Shown: positions 11,265-23,132, counted from the first letter of the stretch. The stretch: DNA of 64,000 bases from Branchiostoma floridae (GCF_000003815.2 NC_049992.1:4724481-4788480), one strand, 5' to 3'. Made by a program: numbers and translations. The notes: generated from the sequence alone by a model not told the origin.

Positions 11265-12375
11265 AGATGTAGAATTTTACTGAGCATTGTAAAGTATTTT
11301 TTTTTTTCATTATTGATATACATATAGCTACTCTGAAAAACAGTTTTATGTGCCCAAATACCCAAATCTTGACAACCTGCCTAGCCACTCCACTCAGTAC
11401 AGGCTATTATTGACGGTCTTCTGAGGGCCTCTAGCAGGGTTTGTATGAACTGCAGCAAAAATGTCTGACGGTCTTTTGGGGGCCTCTAGCGATTCAATTC
11501 AAAACTGCAGCATAAAGCATGAAATATGACCTTTGACCTCACTGCATGGAGCAAGAGTTGCGTTGTCGTCTTAAAGTTGTGAAAACGTCCCATTTTTCGA
11601 CTTTCTGACTGGTTAAACTTATACACAAGGTAGGTGTAGCTACACAGAGTAACTGACTGATAACATCAATTCCTTAATATTTCGTTTCAAGCTGCAAAAG
11701 CCATGTATTTTGTATTTTTTGACATCGCTATCGACTGCCCCCCTCCCCACCACATGCATCTTGTGTCTTCTTGCTTCAGTTGTAGAAGACCTGAGAGTAA
11801 CGTTAGAGTTCTAGTTGTTGAGTAAAGAAGCAACAAGAAAAAATGTAGAATTCCAGATGGTGCCGGTTTCATAGAAAGCTCGGGTTTCCGTAGGGCAAAT
11901 CAACATTCCCTAATCAAGTAATCCATCGTTATATACAAATGTATACGTTTACCATAGTGAGATCTCGAGGTGTGCAACACTGGGTTTGTCCATGTGTAAG
12001 CCCTGTCGCAGAGATCAGAATGCATGTGCGGCGACAGGGATGTTAAAGGTTAAGGTAAAGTCCGGGGACTCCCCCAAAAAGACGTTGTTGTTGTTGTCCC
12101 TGCTTAACGTCTATTTCTTCGCTAGACGTGAGCTCCAGGTACTATTTCCATCTAGGTGCTTCTCATGTGATTGTTGCTCCTTGGTGTTTGAACTCTGGTG
12201 CTTTGCACAGTAACTAGTCCTTGTCTCGACCGGTACATTGTTTCGATAAATGCATAACAATGTCCAGCCGGGTTTTGTTTTCTTTTTTGCACATAACGAT
12301 TATTTATAGATTGTAATTGTGTTATTGATTGAGCTATCAACATTATTGACAGATTTGGCACAAGCGGCAGCAGCC
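11265..12375. other. Intergenic LRRC23-FTSJ1
   Basis: About 1.1 kb with no recognised gene. A short direct repeat ('gacggtcttytgrgggcctctagc') occurs at 11413 and 11466. The FTSJ1 promoter must lie here, but no core element is evident. Confidence 0.5.
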
Positions 12376-12496
12376 ATGGGAAGGTCGTCTAAGGACAAGC
12401 GAGACATCTACTACCGGAAGGCGAAAGAGGAAGGCTGGCGCGCCCGCAGCGCTTTCAAGCTCATGCAGATAGACGAAGAGTTCAACGTCCTCTCTG
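12376..12496 (+). CDS. FTSJ1: FTSJ1 exon 1
   Basis: Residues 1-40 plus one base of codon 41 ([20 protein letters not shown]...). Good start context (gcagccATGG). Contains catalytic Lys28. Donor GTATGT. Confidence 0.95.
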
Positions 12497-15400
12497 GTAT
12501 GTCAGCATTAAAAGCTACCAGTAGTTTACCTTTATCCATGGGGTAACCTATATCCGTTGTTTTTATAAACATTAATGGTTTAAAACTGGACTGTTTTAAA
12601 AATATGTCCGTTTGAAACCAAGTTTTAAGGCGTTAAACTCATGCAGATCGATGAGTTCAACATGCTCTCTGGTATGGAACGGTTCACAGTTCTAAACAGT
12701 TCCCTTTTATCTTTTATTTTAAAAAACAAGCTTAAGGTATTTACTAGTAGGGACATCAAGCCAACAGACAGTGGTTTCAAATTGCAGCACCTTCAAACTC
12801 ATGCAGAAAACGAAGAGTTCAATGTTCTGTCTGGTGGGGAACGGTTCACAGAAGCATTTAACGCTCATGCACATTTATCTGTTATTTTAAGAACAAGGTA
12901 ATTAAGGGACATCAAGAAAACAGACAGTGGTTTCAAATTGCAGCGCCTTCAAACTCATGCAGATAGACGAGGTGTTCAACATCCTCTCTAGTACGGAACA
13001 GTTCAAGGAAACATTTAACGCTAGTTCATCTTTGTCTGCAAAGTATTGTAAATGCAGTAACTTTTGCGGTGGTTTAATGTTCACTTTTTTTGCGGTGGCC
13101 GCTTCTCTGCATTTTGTGTATGTTTTGGCACAAAAACGTTATTGTGACATAGTCAGCATTTATCACAATTCAGTATTTCTGTAGTAGTAGTAGTTTTGAA
13201 GAACATATCAATAATGTACTTGAGGTCTAATAAAACCTATTTTCCAATCCAGGTGTACAGAAGGTCGTTGATCTTTGTGCTGCCCCAGGTAGCTGGAGCC
13301 AGGTGCTCAGTAAACGACTCAGGTGAGAAAGTAGACAAGTTGTTTTACAAGAAAACGTACCAGATCAAACCTGATGGTTTCACCCAAAAATATTCAAGGT
13401 CCTAAGTCAGGAAAACCTTTTTGTGTGTATGAAAGGATGGAGGCATAAACTGATAAAGAACATTTCATACAAAAGTATGGCAATAATGCTATTCAACATA
13501 TACTTAAGTTTTACAGTCATCTTAATGCTAGTTCACCTTCATTCATGTTGTAAACTATATCCGTTGTTTTAAAAAACTGGATATTTAGGGATCAAGTCTA
13601 TGGGCGGTAGTTCCAAAGTGCAATATTTTCACAGTACTGCAGCTTAAAAAACCCCGCCCATAGACTTGATATTCCTATGTATGCTGTTTTTCAACAAGGA
13701 TATAGGTTACTCTGCAAATGAAGATAAACTTGCGTTATATAAACATATATGATCATCTTGAGTTGAAACATGTCTATTTTCAATGTGTAGAGGAGAGGGG
13801 AAACAGAAGAGAGATGATGTGAAGATCGTAGCCGTTGACCTCCAGGCCATGGCACCCATCCCAGGGGTCATACAGATCCAGGGCGACATCACCAAGGTCA
13901 GTCTTCAAGGTCACTTGGTAGGGAGGGGGGCACCACCAAGAATAGAATAATTCTTGTATGTTACACACTGATCACTCAGCCTTTAAATGAAAGAATTTAA
14001 GAAGGGTTTTTCTCTCTCTCCCTCTAGTCCCTTGACCTCCAGGTCGTTGGGGTTTTTAGCAAGGAGCTGCCTTACTTGTACTAGTAGTATTCTACCAATG
14101 CTGTTCTCTCCTATAAATGAAAGAGAATGTTGCCTGTCCCAAATGCCTCATGTTGGGAATACTCTAGAGGCTTGAGTCCAGGAGTTTACTGCATGAATTA
14201 AGTCAGCTCTGCAAAATACATTATCTGGCATACTTGACTGCAACATATAGGACCACAATATGTTCTTTGTAACAATGTCATCTCCCTACATACCCAACAG
14301 AGCTCAAAATACTGGGTGCATGTGCACCCAGGTGCACCCAAAATTGGTTCTGTGCACCCAATTATTTTCTAATGTTTATGTATGTTAAGATATCAAAGAA
14401 TACTAGTATATATCATATTCTTGACATCTAAGTGTTAGAAAGATAATAAAAATGTCTGCCATGGTACTTGTTTAAGAATTTGATAGATTGTAACTAAGTT
14501 TTATTATTAGGTTATTACTTAAATTCAAGTGTTGCACCCAAAACATTTTTGGTGCACCCAATTTTTTAAGCTGCGTGCACCAGTAGTGCACCTAATCCCC
14601 AAAATGAATTCCGAGCCCTGCCCAACAATGGTTACTCTCTCCCATCCCCCCCAGGTATCCACAGCCCAGGAGATCATCGGGCACTTCTCAGGTGAGCAGG
14701 CAGACCTGGTGGTGTGTGATGGAGCACCCGATGGTGAGTACTGATGAACATACTCTGCGTCTTAAACAATTACAGTATTTTGTTGCTTTACAGTTACATT
14801 GGGGCAAAACTCCTTCACGGCAAACTAGCATTCTAGGCAAACTCCCTTCCACAGCAAACTCCCTTTCCCAGCATTAGAGAACCTTACTCAGTAGCTAACT
14901 TTGGTACTAGCCAACCATGTGCCCCCCTCTCCATATTAGATAAAAGCCAGCCAAAGTCTGTGAAGGAGGCTGGGGTGGTGTATACTACATTTTATATGTA
15001 AAAATTGAAGGGACTGTTTGTGGCTTGTGATGGGAGGTGGTTGCCTGAGCAGGTTTGACTATTTTTGATGATAATGATCTGAGAATTGTTCCTGACATTG
15101 CTCTGCCATTTTAGTAACTTACACAGTTATCTTCTTGTCTTCCAGTGACTGGTCTACATGACATCGATGAGTACATCCAGGCACAACTTCTACTGGCTGT
15201 GAGTCAGCAGTTTATGTTCTTTCTTCTCACCAGTACAGTCAAAGCTGCCATTTATGTTACTAACTACTTACATGACTTAGATAGGAGTTGTAATGCTTTT
15301 GTCGATGGCAAAATAATCTAAGAGACCACCAACAAATAGTCAAAATGGCCAGGTGGTCCCTATGTAACGATGGTCACTAGTACAGGTTTATTGTACATCA

Positions 15401-18219
15401 ATGGCCAATGGCTAGGTGGTCCTTATGAAGAGGTGATCACTTGTGAGGTTTGACCGTATACCAACGTGTTAGCCCAAGTTTTTTTTTAATTATTTTCTTA
15501 TTTTTTTATAAATGTACATTAAATGTATGTTCAGTTAATTTTACACATGTTGTACTTTCTTTCCCACAGGCCCTCAACATCACAACTCATGTGCTGAAGA
15601 AAGGAGGTGGTTTTGTTGCAAAGGTAAAGTTGTCTTCCGAACACAATAAAAGCCAGAAGAGCTACATATACAACATCTTAAAATGATATCTTAAAAGAGA
15701 GATTTTGTAACCACGGAACAAGAAGCAGGAACCTAAAAGTGAAAGAGAGACGGACAAACAGCGGAGTTCATAAACGACAGGAAGAGCATGTCCCCTACAT
15801 CGACATATCACGGAACAAGATGACTTGCATACACACAGACACACTCACTATCCGGTTTAACGTCTGTTGTTCCCCATTCCTTGGGGGTTATGATTCAGTA
15901 CTGAGTGTTATCTGTTTGAAAATTAGCACAATACAAATCTCCCTTCACACCCACAGATATTCCGAGGAAAGGACATCACCCTACTTTATTCCCAGCTGAA
16001 GATTTTCTTCCCAGACGTAACCGTCGCCAAGCCTCGGAGCAGCCGCAACTCAAGCATAGGTCAGTCCTCCACACTTTGGATACGATTTTAGCAATCTTTT
16101 TTTAAATAAGTGTTAAAAAAGTATCTTTTTCGTGTACTGTATCTTGAACGGCTCAAAGAATGAATGTTGGGACAATATCATATGTTCATTCTCTAAAAAG
16201 CTGACTCACTCGAAACCAAATGTATAGCTGTTACAACCTATAAGTTAGTTACTCATTTCAAAGTTTGAGTTTGAGTTTTCTCTTCTAATCCCACCTATCC
16301 ATTATCAAAAGAAATCAAACACAATAGCATTCATTTTAGATTAGAAGTATCACTAGTTGATGACCCCTATTTCTCTTAATGGCCACTTTGTTATTGTATA
16401 CCATTCAGTATCATTATTATTTATCATCATTACTTTCATGTATTTTTTATAAAGATTCTATAAAAAAACAAAAATCCAAACTATTTGACCATTGGGGCAC
16501 CACAGAAGATCTAGCTACCAGCTTTTCCCACCCTTCTTGATTTGTTGTTTTGTACACTCATTTAAAGTTTTAAAAAAGCAGTGACTGTTATTTTTTTTTC
16601 AGAGTCGTTTGTTGTCTGCCGAGGCTACTCCCCTCCCGAGGGATACACACCCAACATGATGAACCCACTACTGGACCATCATTATGGTAGGTAGTCTTCT
16701 GATTCTTCTGATAAACAAAATTCAAAATACATTGTACAACCAATATTTTCAGTCAGTCAGTCAGTCATAGTCATACAGTGTATTACAACACCGTTGGGGT
16801 TATACCGCCCTTACGGGGTGGCACACCCTATGACTATGACTGACTGACTGAATATTTTAGATCTAAAATGGGAAGGATACGATCCCAAGTGTGACTAAGC
16901 TTGTATCCCCCCTCATCACAATTCATGACTGGAGTTAAGATTTTCTGACCCATACTGCCTTCTTGATTCACCAAGCACATCTGTTGTTGTTTTTCTGGAC
17001 CGGTCCAATAAGAAAAAACGGTTTTGTACCGGTACGCTGTACCACTACCCAGCCCTAGGTTTGACTGTAAAAAAAATGGTTATAAACAACAGAACAAATT
17101 CGTATCAAAGTAATATTTGTGTCAGGTAATTACTGAAAACAATTATATAAAAATGAGAACTTTTCATAAAAGTCAAAAACACGAAAGAATTATTGACTGT
17201 TCTTGTACCCCAGATGTTGACTTCAACAGCCTTGAGGGAGTAAATCGTGTGATCGTTCCGTTCCTGGCCTGTGGGGACCTCAGCGGTTATGATGCAGACA
17301 TGACATATCCACTACAGGTAAATATTTCTTATTTGTCATAGGTAACAGTTACAGTAAGATGGTACATATTGCTTTCTCTGGTAATAGCACTCAGCATTCG
17401 GGAAATAGTATTTTTGGAGTTTGGGGGACCTCGGTGGTTACGATGCTGACATGACGTATCCACTACAGGTAAATATTTCTTATCTGTCATAGGTACAGAT
17501 ACAGTAAGATGGTACATGTTGCTTCTCTGGTAATAGCACTCGGAATTTGTGAAAGAGTATTGGGGTTTTGGGGACCTCGGTGGTTACGATGCCGACATGA
17601 CGTATCCACTACGGGTAAACATTTCCTATCATGGACATATGGTGTCAAAGGTGTCATGTGTGGGAATTGTGCATGAGAGTGACACGTGATCAACACACAA
17701 AACATTGGCCAGATATGCCAAACGTCTGACCATTTTCAAAATCATATCCAGTTGCTTGAGTAACTGCTTTTTGTCATATCTTATTACCTGGATGTCTAAC
17801 CTACATTGACATATTGGCCAGGTAGATTTTCTCTAGGTAAATGTTCCACAGGAACAATATTTTCCTGTTGCATACCACGTTCAATCTTACTCTCCAGTTA
17901 CCCCTGCCCCTGCACTTCTTGCCAACTTTACTAGGGGGCTCTATAATGTTTCTTCCTTATTTTCTAGCTCCCAGAGGGAGAGGCGTACGTCCAGTTGCCC
18001 CCCACCCAGGGGCCTATCTCCCCACCCTACCAGCACGCGTGCCAACTCAAGCGGCAGGACCAACTCAGTAAACCAGTCTCTGCTCACAATACAGACAGTA
18101 CTGACAGCAGAGAAACAGTTGCAGATACTGAAAAAGGCAGAGTAGAGCCACAGGGTGCAGAGGGAGGTCACTCAGAGGAGGATGTCACTGTTACAGACTT
18201 GGAGAAATTACAGTTATAG
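12376..18219 (+). CDS. FTSJ1: tRNA (cytidine/guanosine-2'-O)-methyltransferase, TRM7/FTSJ1 family, 10 coding exons
   Basis: Exons 12376-12496, 13253-13322, 13791-13896, 14655-14733, 15146-15198, 15570-15623, 15957-16059, 16603-16686, 17214-17317 and 17968-18219 give 1026 bases, 341 codons plus TAG. The RrmJ/FtsJ fold is complete: AFKLMQID with catalytic Lys28; SAM motif [13 protein letters not shown] (47-59); [10 protein letters not shown] with Asp121; GGGFVAK with Lys161; and Glu196 at the exon 7/8 junction, followed by FVVCRGY. TRM7 enzymes 2'-O-methylate positions 32 and 34 of tRNA anticodon loops using S-adenosylmethionine; the family partners are THADA/Trm732 and WDR6/Trm734. Human FTSJ1 is ~329 residues. 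The C-terminal ~60 residues here are low-complexity and not conserved. Exon ends 1, 9 and 10 are duplicated downstream as mirage repeats. Confidence 0.96.
12515..13050 (+). repeat. Mirage-type repeat: three copies of the FTSJ1 exon 1 end plus donor
   Basis: Copies of 'ctcatgcagatagacgaaga...ttcaacgtcctctctg|gt' occur at about 12637-12673, 12798-12835 and 12944-12992, with GT at 12672, 12834 and 12991 (periods ~175, 162, 157). The copies share downstream text ('gaacggttcacag', 'agggacatcaag..aacagacagtgg'). The first interval includes the MITE-arm module 'ggggtaacctatatccgttg'. Confidence 0.88.
13253..13322 (+). CDS. FTSJ1: FTSJ1 exon 2: SAM-binding motif
   Basis: Residues 41-64 ([18 protein letters not shown]). 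Acceptor TCCAATCCAG, donor GTGAGA. Confidence 0.96.
13527..13734. mobile_element. Foldback MITE in FTSJ1 intron 2
   Basis: The outer parts 'ctagttcacc...aaactatatccgttgtttt' and, inverted, 'aagtttatcttca...gtaacctatatccttgttg' pair with each other. The inner ATCAAGTCTATGGGCGG (13589-13605) pairs with its complement at 13653-13669. One-arm copies lie at 10161-10228 and 12515-12575. Confidence 0.75.
13791..13896 (+). CDS. FTSJ1: FTSJ1 exon 3
   Basis: Residues 64-99 ([20 protein letters not shown]). Acceptor AATGTGTAG, donor GTCAGT, phase 0. Confidence 0.95.
14300..14620. mobile_element. hAT-like non-autonomous element in FTSJ1 intron 3
   Basis: The ends are GAGCTCaaaatactgggtg and, inverted, CAGGGCTCGGAATTCATTTT, both leading into repeated 'gtgcacccaa' text. 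The 7-mer cccaaca flanks both sides (14293-14299 and 14621-14627), consistent with a target duplication. The CAGRGCTC-type end and roughly 8-bp duplication suggest hAT. Confidence 0.65.
14655..14733 (+). CDS. FTSJ1: FTSJ1 exon 4
   Basis: Residues 100-125, with catalytic Asp121 in [10 protein letters not shown]. Acceptor CCCCCCCAG, donor GTGAGT. Confidence 0.95.
15146..15198 (+). CDS. FTSJ1: FTSJ1 exon 5
   Basis: Residues 126-143 ([18 protein letters not shown]), family-conserved. Acceptor CTTCCAG, donor GTGAGT. Confidence 0.95.
15232..15462. mobile_element. Inverted-repeat element in FTSJ1 intron 5
   Basis: Begins 'acagtcaaagctgcc', ends 'gaggtttgaccgtata', and contains 'aggtggtcc' phrases. 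A related end lies at 7935-8000. No coding capacity is seen. Confidence 0.5.
15570..15623 (+). CDS. FTSJ1: FTSJ1 exon 6
   Basis: Residues 144-161, ending in GGGFVAK with catalytic Lys161. Acceptor TTCCCACAG, donor GTAAAG. Confidence 0.95.
15957..16059 (+). CDS. FTSJ1: FTSJ1 exon 7
   Basis: Residues 162-195 ([28 protein letters not shown]). Acceptor ACCCACAG, donor GTCAGT. Confidence 0.95.
16603..16686 (+). CDS. FTSJ1: FTSJ1 exon 8
   Basis: Residues 196-224, with catalytic Glu196 first, then [14 protein letters not shown]. Acceptor polyT-CAG, donor GTAGGT. Confidence 0.95.
16745..16855. repeat. Hairpin-forming repeat in FTSJ1 intron 8
   Basis: 'cagtcagtcagtcatagtca' pairs with 'tgactatgactgactgactg'. 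The loop contains 'ttataccgcccttacggggt', resembling the core of the repeats at 19421-19540 and 56296-56415. Confidence 0.6.
17214..17317 (+). CDS. FTSJ1: FTSJ1 exon 9
   Basis: Residues 224-258 ([20 protein letters not shown]), conserved FTSJ1 C-terminal block. Acceptor TACCCCAG, donor GTAAAT. Confidence 0.95.
17318..17640 (+). repeat. Mirage-type repeat: two copies of the FTSJ1 exon 9 end plus donor
   Basis: 'ggggacctcggtggttacga' through 'tatccactacag|gtaaatatttctta' recurs from 17424 (GT at 17469) and from 17570 (GT at 17615). Unit length is about 146-151 bases. The intron part ('ggtaatagcactc') is copied too. Confidence 0.9.
17712..17815 (+). repeat. Interspersed repeat shared with 31515-31605
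   Basis: 'aaacgtctgaccattttcaa' through 'attacctggatgtctaacct' matches 31518-31601 closely. It is a dispersed repeat of unknown class; it resembles the 3' regions of retroelements. Confidence 0.5.
17968..18219 (+). CDS. FTSJ1: FTSJ1 exon 10: C-terminus
   Basis: Residues 259-341 plus TAG ([20 protein letters not shown], then Thr/Glu/Asp-rich sequence ending DLEKLQL). The first third is family-like. The rest is low-complexity and is itself the template of a downstream repeat. Confidence 0.9.
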   Translation, partial: LPEGEAYVQLPPTQGPISPPYQHACQLKRQDQLSKPVSAHNTDSTDSRETVADTEKGRVEPQGAEGGHSEEDVTVTDLEKLQL

Positions 18220-18660
18220 CTATTGTAAGGGGGGGGGGGGGGAGGGATAAAAATTATTTGATAAACACAATACAGGGCCTACCGACTGTAGAGAAACATT
18301 CGCAGACACTGACAGAGACTAAGCAGTGTTAAAAGGAGCGACATGGGGTCAAACTGAGGAAAATCTCACTGTTACTGACATGGAGAAATTAAAGTTATAG
18401 CTATTGTTGGGAGGGGGGGATAAAGATAATTTGATAAACAGAATACAGTGCCTACCAACTGTAGAGAAACGGTCACAAAAAATACATACATACATCATCG
18501 ACCAGAGGTCAGAACCAGGCAAGTACGGAGGACAGAGGACAAAATGAACAGAGGTTCGTCTGTGTTAGAAGGAGCTACAGGGGGTCAAACTGAGGGAAAT
18601 CTTACTGTTAGTGTTACAGACAAGGAAAGTTGCAGTATAGCCATTGTAGGGAAGGAGTGA
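18220..18660 (+). repeat. Tandem copies of the FTSJ1 terminal exon after the stop
   Basis: The segment containing 'gacttggagaaattacagtt' plus 'atagctattg' and the following G-run recurs with TAG at 18398-18400 (period 181) and, more diverged, at 18638-18640. 'gtagagaaac' blocks precede each. A run of 15 G starts near 18228. Confidence 0.8.
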
Positions 18661-19392
18661 CAGTAGATACTAGTATGTAAAATGTATCTGGTTACATGTT
18701 TTAACTTAAAGATTTAAGATGCGTATAGTATGTGGGGAAGGACAAGCTCACATCTTCAGAAAAGATGCTGGAGCCGCATGTTCCCTGTTTAGGAACTTTA
18801 TGCGAACCAACACACAACAAACATTTGGTTTCGCCGTGTGGCTTCCTCAGTGTTATGGGCTTGAATGAGCATAGTACAGCAGGCGAAGTTGATCCAGTTG
18901 GCCGACAGGCTGAATAATAGTTAAACTTGAACTATGCGGCTCCAGATGTCTTTCTGATGGACGACTGCAGTGTGCAAGATGTCAGTAGCTTGAGAGATGA
19001 ATCTACTCTACTATATACTTAAAGATTTTTAAAAGATGTGTCACATGATTGTGTAAAGACATCACTGTTGCAGAAATGGAGGTAGGGATAGGTTGACAGT
19101 AAATGCATCGCTTCTTACAGTACAGAAACTTCTGACATTTGCGAAACTGTCACAGAGAAGGAGACAGTTTTGCACCAAGTCGAGAAAAATGTATGCTAAA
19201 AATTTTGTATCACGGTCTCATTATCAAAGACAGTAGACAAGCTTTCAAAATGACACACAACACCATACAACTCATAAATCATAATGGAAATAAGACTAAT
19301 CAAAGTTAAGTTTCCATACAATTTTTTTTTAGAAGTTTTGAATGTTTCAATCGTGACGACCTATCAATCATTTATAATCATTCCATCGAACC

Positions 19393-19398
19393 AATAAA
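19393..19398 (+). terminator. Putative FTSJ1 polyadenylation signal
   Basis: AATAAA 1.17 kb after the stop. I did not compare other candidates exhaustively. Confidence 0.35.
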
Positions 19399-19420
19399 GA
19401 TACGTGTATTTAGATTCTGT

Positions 19421-19540
19421 ATCTATCTGTATCTATATAGCCGGTATAACCGCCGTTCGGCGTAACACACCAGCTTCGCAGGCACGCGGCGCGGCAGCAG
19501 CTGGTTATATTACACCGAACAACCTGTCACACCTAACTGT
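19421..19540. repeat. Interspersed hairpin repeat, copy 1
   Basis: 'agccggtataaccgcc', 'taacacaccagcttcgcagg' and 'ggcagcagctggttatatta' match 56296-56415 at about 90%. The arms 'gttcggcgtaacacaccagc' and 'gctggttatattacaccgaa' partly pair. Not a recognised RNA gene. Confidence 0.7.
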
Positions 19541-21450
19541 CTAGATTGATCCTGCAAACGATCAACTGTGTGTTTTCCATTAATGACATTCCAAGAAGGC
19601 AGCCGGTGTCCAAACAGCTAGTCTGACGGTACGCACGCCTAGAGTGCCGAACCGGATATCCTGACCAACTTAAAAGTTTAAAACTTACGAACATGATCAC
19701 CTCCTTGCGACCTTAACAAGATATGCAGCTATCATTAGCAAAGTAGTCGACATTCTCTCTCTCTCTCTTAACCACTTGTTGTATTGTTACACCAATTTTG
19801 CAGTGTACAAACTTCTAGTAAGGGTACATGTTTAGGTGTTCCAGAGAACAGGCATCATAGTGTTATGACTAAGGCGTTACCTTGAGCCGCACCCAAAGTT
19901 TGCCCGTACATTTTTCTGTGGTGAGATACGCAGATATGCGAACGAGGGAGCTGCAATCGGAAGGGCTGTTTAAATCTCCATTACGCGGATACGGATTGTG
20001 ATATGAGTTATTCGAGGTCTATGGGGCGCGGTTATGATTCTAGAGTGTGTGTTTAAGACTTTGCGAACGCTAGAGAGGCAAATTATCGTTAAAAGTGAAC
20101 TTAATGGTAAAGTTGCTGGGGCACTGGAATGCTAGCGTGGGGACCAGAGATGGTTCGCGCAACGTAAAAATGCTGTTAATGTTAGAAATAACATCTATCG
20201 AGCTGTTTTGTTGCGTGATGCGGAAACGACAAATGTTAGCGCAGCAAAACAACGCTTCCGACGGTGACACCACCACCCACATACATACACACGTCAGGCG
20301 AGGAAAATATTCTGCCCCTCTACAAATGTTTTGCCCTTCTCCTTTCTTTACGTAGCTCATCACGCCATCCATGTGATGAATGAAGTTGGTACATGTCCTA
20401 ATTCTCAAGTTTTGATCGCCATGTGACGTGATATTACATAATCTCTAGCGTAACCCAGCAACAAGTGTGTACGTGCGTGGTTGTTGGGAGATCAGGGGTC
20501 ATAGATGGGTAAACATCTACCACGGGGGGCACAGCTTACCCTGATTCACTCTTACAATTAGTACCCACGCTTTCAGCAATCCAGTTGTCGAACACAACCC
20601 TACCTCTTCACATTTGAGGCATACAGAGCGCTGCACAGGCAAGTTGATTTCGGTAAGTCCACTTCGTTGTGTTAAACTATTTTCAAATTCTTCTTTTTTA
20701 CCTACCGCGCTCTTGGTCACACTTCAAAATCGATATTTACAAGATTTGTTCGTGTCGGGAAAACCTTTTGACAAGTTACCGCCCAGGTTTTACTTGTGTA
20801 GAGATAAGTTATTGATGTATCTTGTTGGGTGGCTCAGATATTCGTTGGTGTTACACATACTGACGATAAGATTTCGAACCACTGTAGACTTTAGACCAGT
20901 GGTTTTGTGAAACGGTTTCTTTTTTAACGAATGAAAGACCTTTATTGAATATTTGTGCTCAAGCAAGCTAAGAAAAGGTAAGTACAGTAAGCAATAAGGC
21001 AGAGAAGGATATAAGATTAAGAAAATGGTGTCATAATACATCTATAAAGACTTAAACACTTTTCCTCCTCGCTCTAGTTGTAATGATGACGAAATTAAGG
21101 GCTTGAATTTGCGCTGTGTTGCAACAGTTATCAAAATCATCTTTTAGGTTTTCATGACAAAACAGTGATACAACTGTTTTGCAAAACATGGCAATAGTGG
21201 AGGTACGTGTGCAGTTTTACATTGTCGGGGGAGATCAAAGAAAATCAAAAACCAGACAAAAGTGGCCGAGCGCCAATGTCAGGGTCGTGGACTTGAGTTA
21301 ATACATTGTATCACAAAGGTTGTATGTTACATTTTATCTTGCATCTATTTTAATCTTTGCCCAAAGATATGTTAAGTACGTAATGTGTTTTCTCTGTCGC
21401 GAGCTAAATCTGGAGACAAAAGATACGAATGGTCAGAGTACAAGACTGCT

Positions 21451-21642
21451 ACTCTTCAAGCAGAGGTTAGGCTCCGGCTGGTTTTGACGTGTTTTCAGAC
21501 ATTTATGTGGGGTTGTCTATTTTGTCCCGTTGTCTTAATTTTCTACGGCAGACATGAAGAAAATGGTACAAGATAGAAAGCCCAACAAAAATTGCATACA
21601 AAGTTACACGTCAAAACAGCCGGAGCCGAACCTCTACTCGGA
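21451..21642. mobile_element. MITE family C ('caagcagaggttaggctcc'), copy 1
   Basis: Terminal inverted repeats 'caagcagaggttaggctccg' and 'cggagccgaacctctactc', with a conserved core around 'attttgtcccgttg' and 'acaagatagaaagccc'. Other copies: 26717-26904 and 59504-59686, and a fragment at 46301-46370. Confidence 0.8.
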
Positions 21643-22191
21643 CAGTACAACGCTGTCAAACGTGGTACTCTTCGCTTTTTTCCGTTTTTTCGGACCATGC
21701 CAACGGAAAGCGTGCTAGTGACAAATTCTGAAGTCAATGAAGTTATATTGCTGTGCACCCAACGTTAACAAAAATGCTATAGAGCTATGATTAAGTGTGT
21801 CCTGACAGACTGAACAGTTGGGCCAGGTAAAGTTTGGGCGTGTCTGTACGCTCGACCTGAATCTATCACAACGTAGATCAACCAAAGATACTTCCTCTCT
21901 ATAATTTTTCTCTCTGAAACCCCAAATCTGTGATGATCTTTAGTAGTTTATACCATGGACCGTTCCCTAGCAACCGTTTCACGTATGTAAGAACAGCGGA
22001 AAATATTTTTGCGTCATTTTTACACAGAATTGTTGAACTAATGATTAGCGGCGATGTTTGCCGAATGGAGATTTCGATAAGAATGTTTTCTCAGCGGCTA
22101 CTTCTGCGATAAGGCATTACTAACTCAGCAAAATGTTTATTCATAGAAGTTATACTTAAAAGCGGGTTCAACTTTTCGTATACATATATTG

Positions 22192-22457
22192 AATAAGTCC
22201 GTACGAGGTCCGTATTGAAGTCGTAGCCTCTATCAGGCTCCACATGTCGTTGAAAAATCATAGAAATTGGACAAATATAGCCAGACAACATGCCAGCAGA
22301 GTTAGCTGGCCACAAACCGTACTCCTCGGACAGCTAGCTCCTCTGGCATGTTATGTACGTCTATGTACAATTTCTACTATTTTTCCTGTGACCTGTAGAG
22401 CCTGATAGAGGCTGAGACTTCCATACGGACTTCATACGGACTTCATATGGACTTGAA
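22192..22457. mobile_element. Foldback MITE family E ('gcctctatcaggctcc'), complete copy
   Basis: A ~265-bp near-palindrome. 'agtccgtacgaggtccgtat...agcctctatcaggctccaca' on the left pairs with 'gagcctgatagaggctgaga...tacggacttcatatggactt' on the right. The centre is 'gctggccacaaaccgtactcctcggacagct'-like, in shorter words. Partial copies: 23431-23530, 46851-47002, 59920-60035. Confidence 0.8.
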
Positions 22458-23132
22458 TATGTACGCACGTGTCAACCCCCTTTTAACGCCTTTCGTGGCC
22501 GTCTAAAAAGACCACGCTGGTGCCTATAACACCACATGTTCACATTGACGGGGCTAGAGCAAGAACGAAGATAGTTTCCGTATCCAACGGTTGTGATTGT
22601 AAATCTTAACCCCGATGAAATTGTGACTTAAATTTTCGCGTGTTCTGGCACTTGAATTTGGCTGTATTTTCCTCCTTTGATTAAGAACTAATCAAGAATG
22701 AGCGACTCTAACTATTTACTGACTGCGGTGTCTAGATTTGCCGAACTCCACACGGCAAAGCTGGAGTTAAAAATTGTACACCTTCAACCAGGATAAAACA
22801 AACACTTACGTGAAGCATATGTAACTACCTGGACAGGCTGCATTTTTACGCACACAGGTCTAGTTGGCTCAAACCGGTGATCAGCAAATATAGTGAAGGG
22901 TGGGGGAATTGTCCAGTATAAATATAGTAAGTGACTGATCACTCCTTTTTGTCAAATCATTGTACATGCTTCACCACGCACACACATATCGTAAGGCCTT
23001 CTTTTTTACCAGACGGCGACCGGTCGATCGTACAGCGATTAAAAGTGGATTTTTGCGACCCTTGATTTGATATTTGGAACATAGTGCAAGATGATAAAAG
23101 TAGGGTTTGACAGACAACAGACACAATACATA

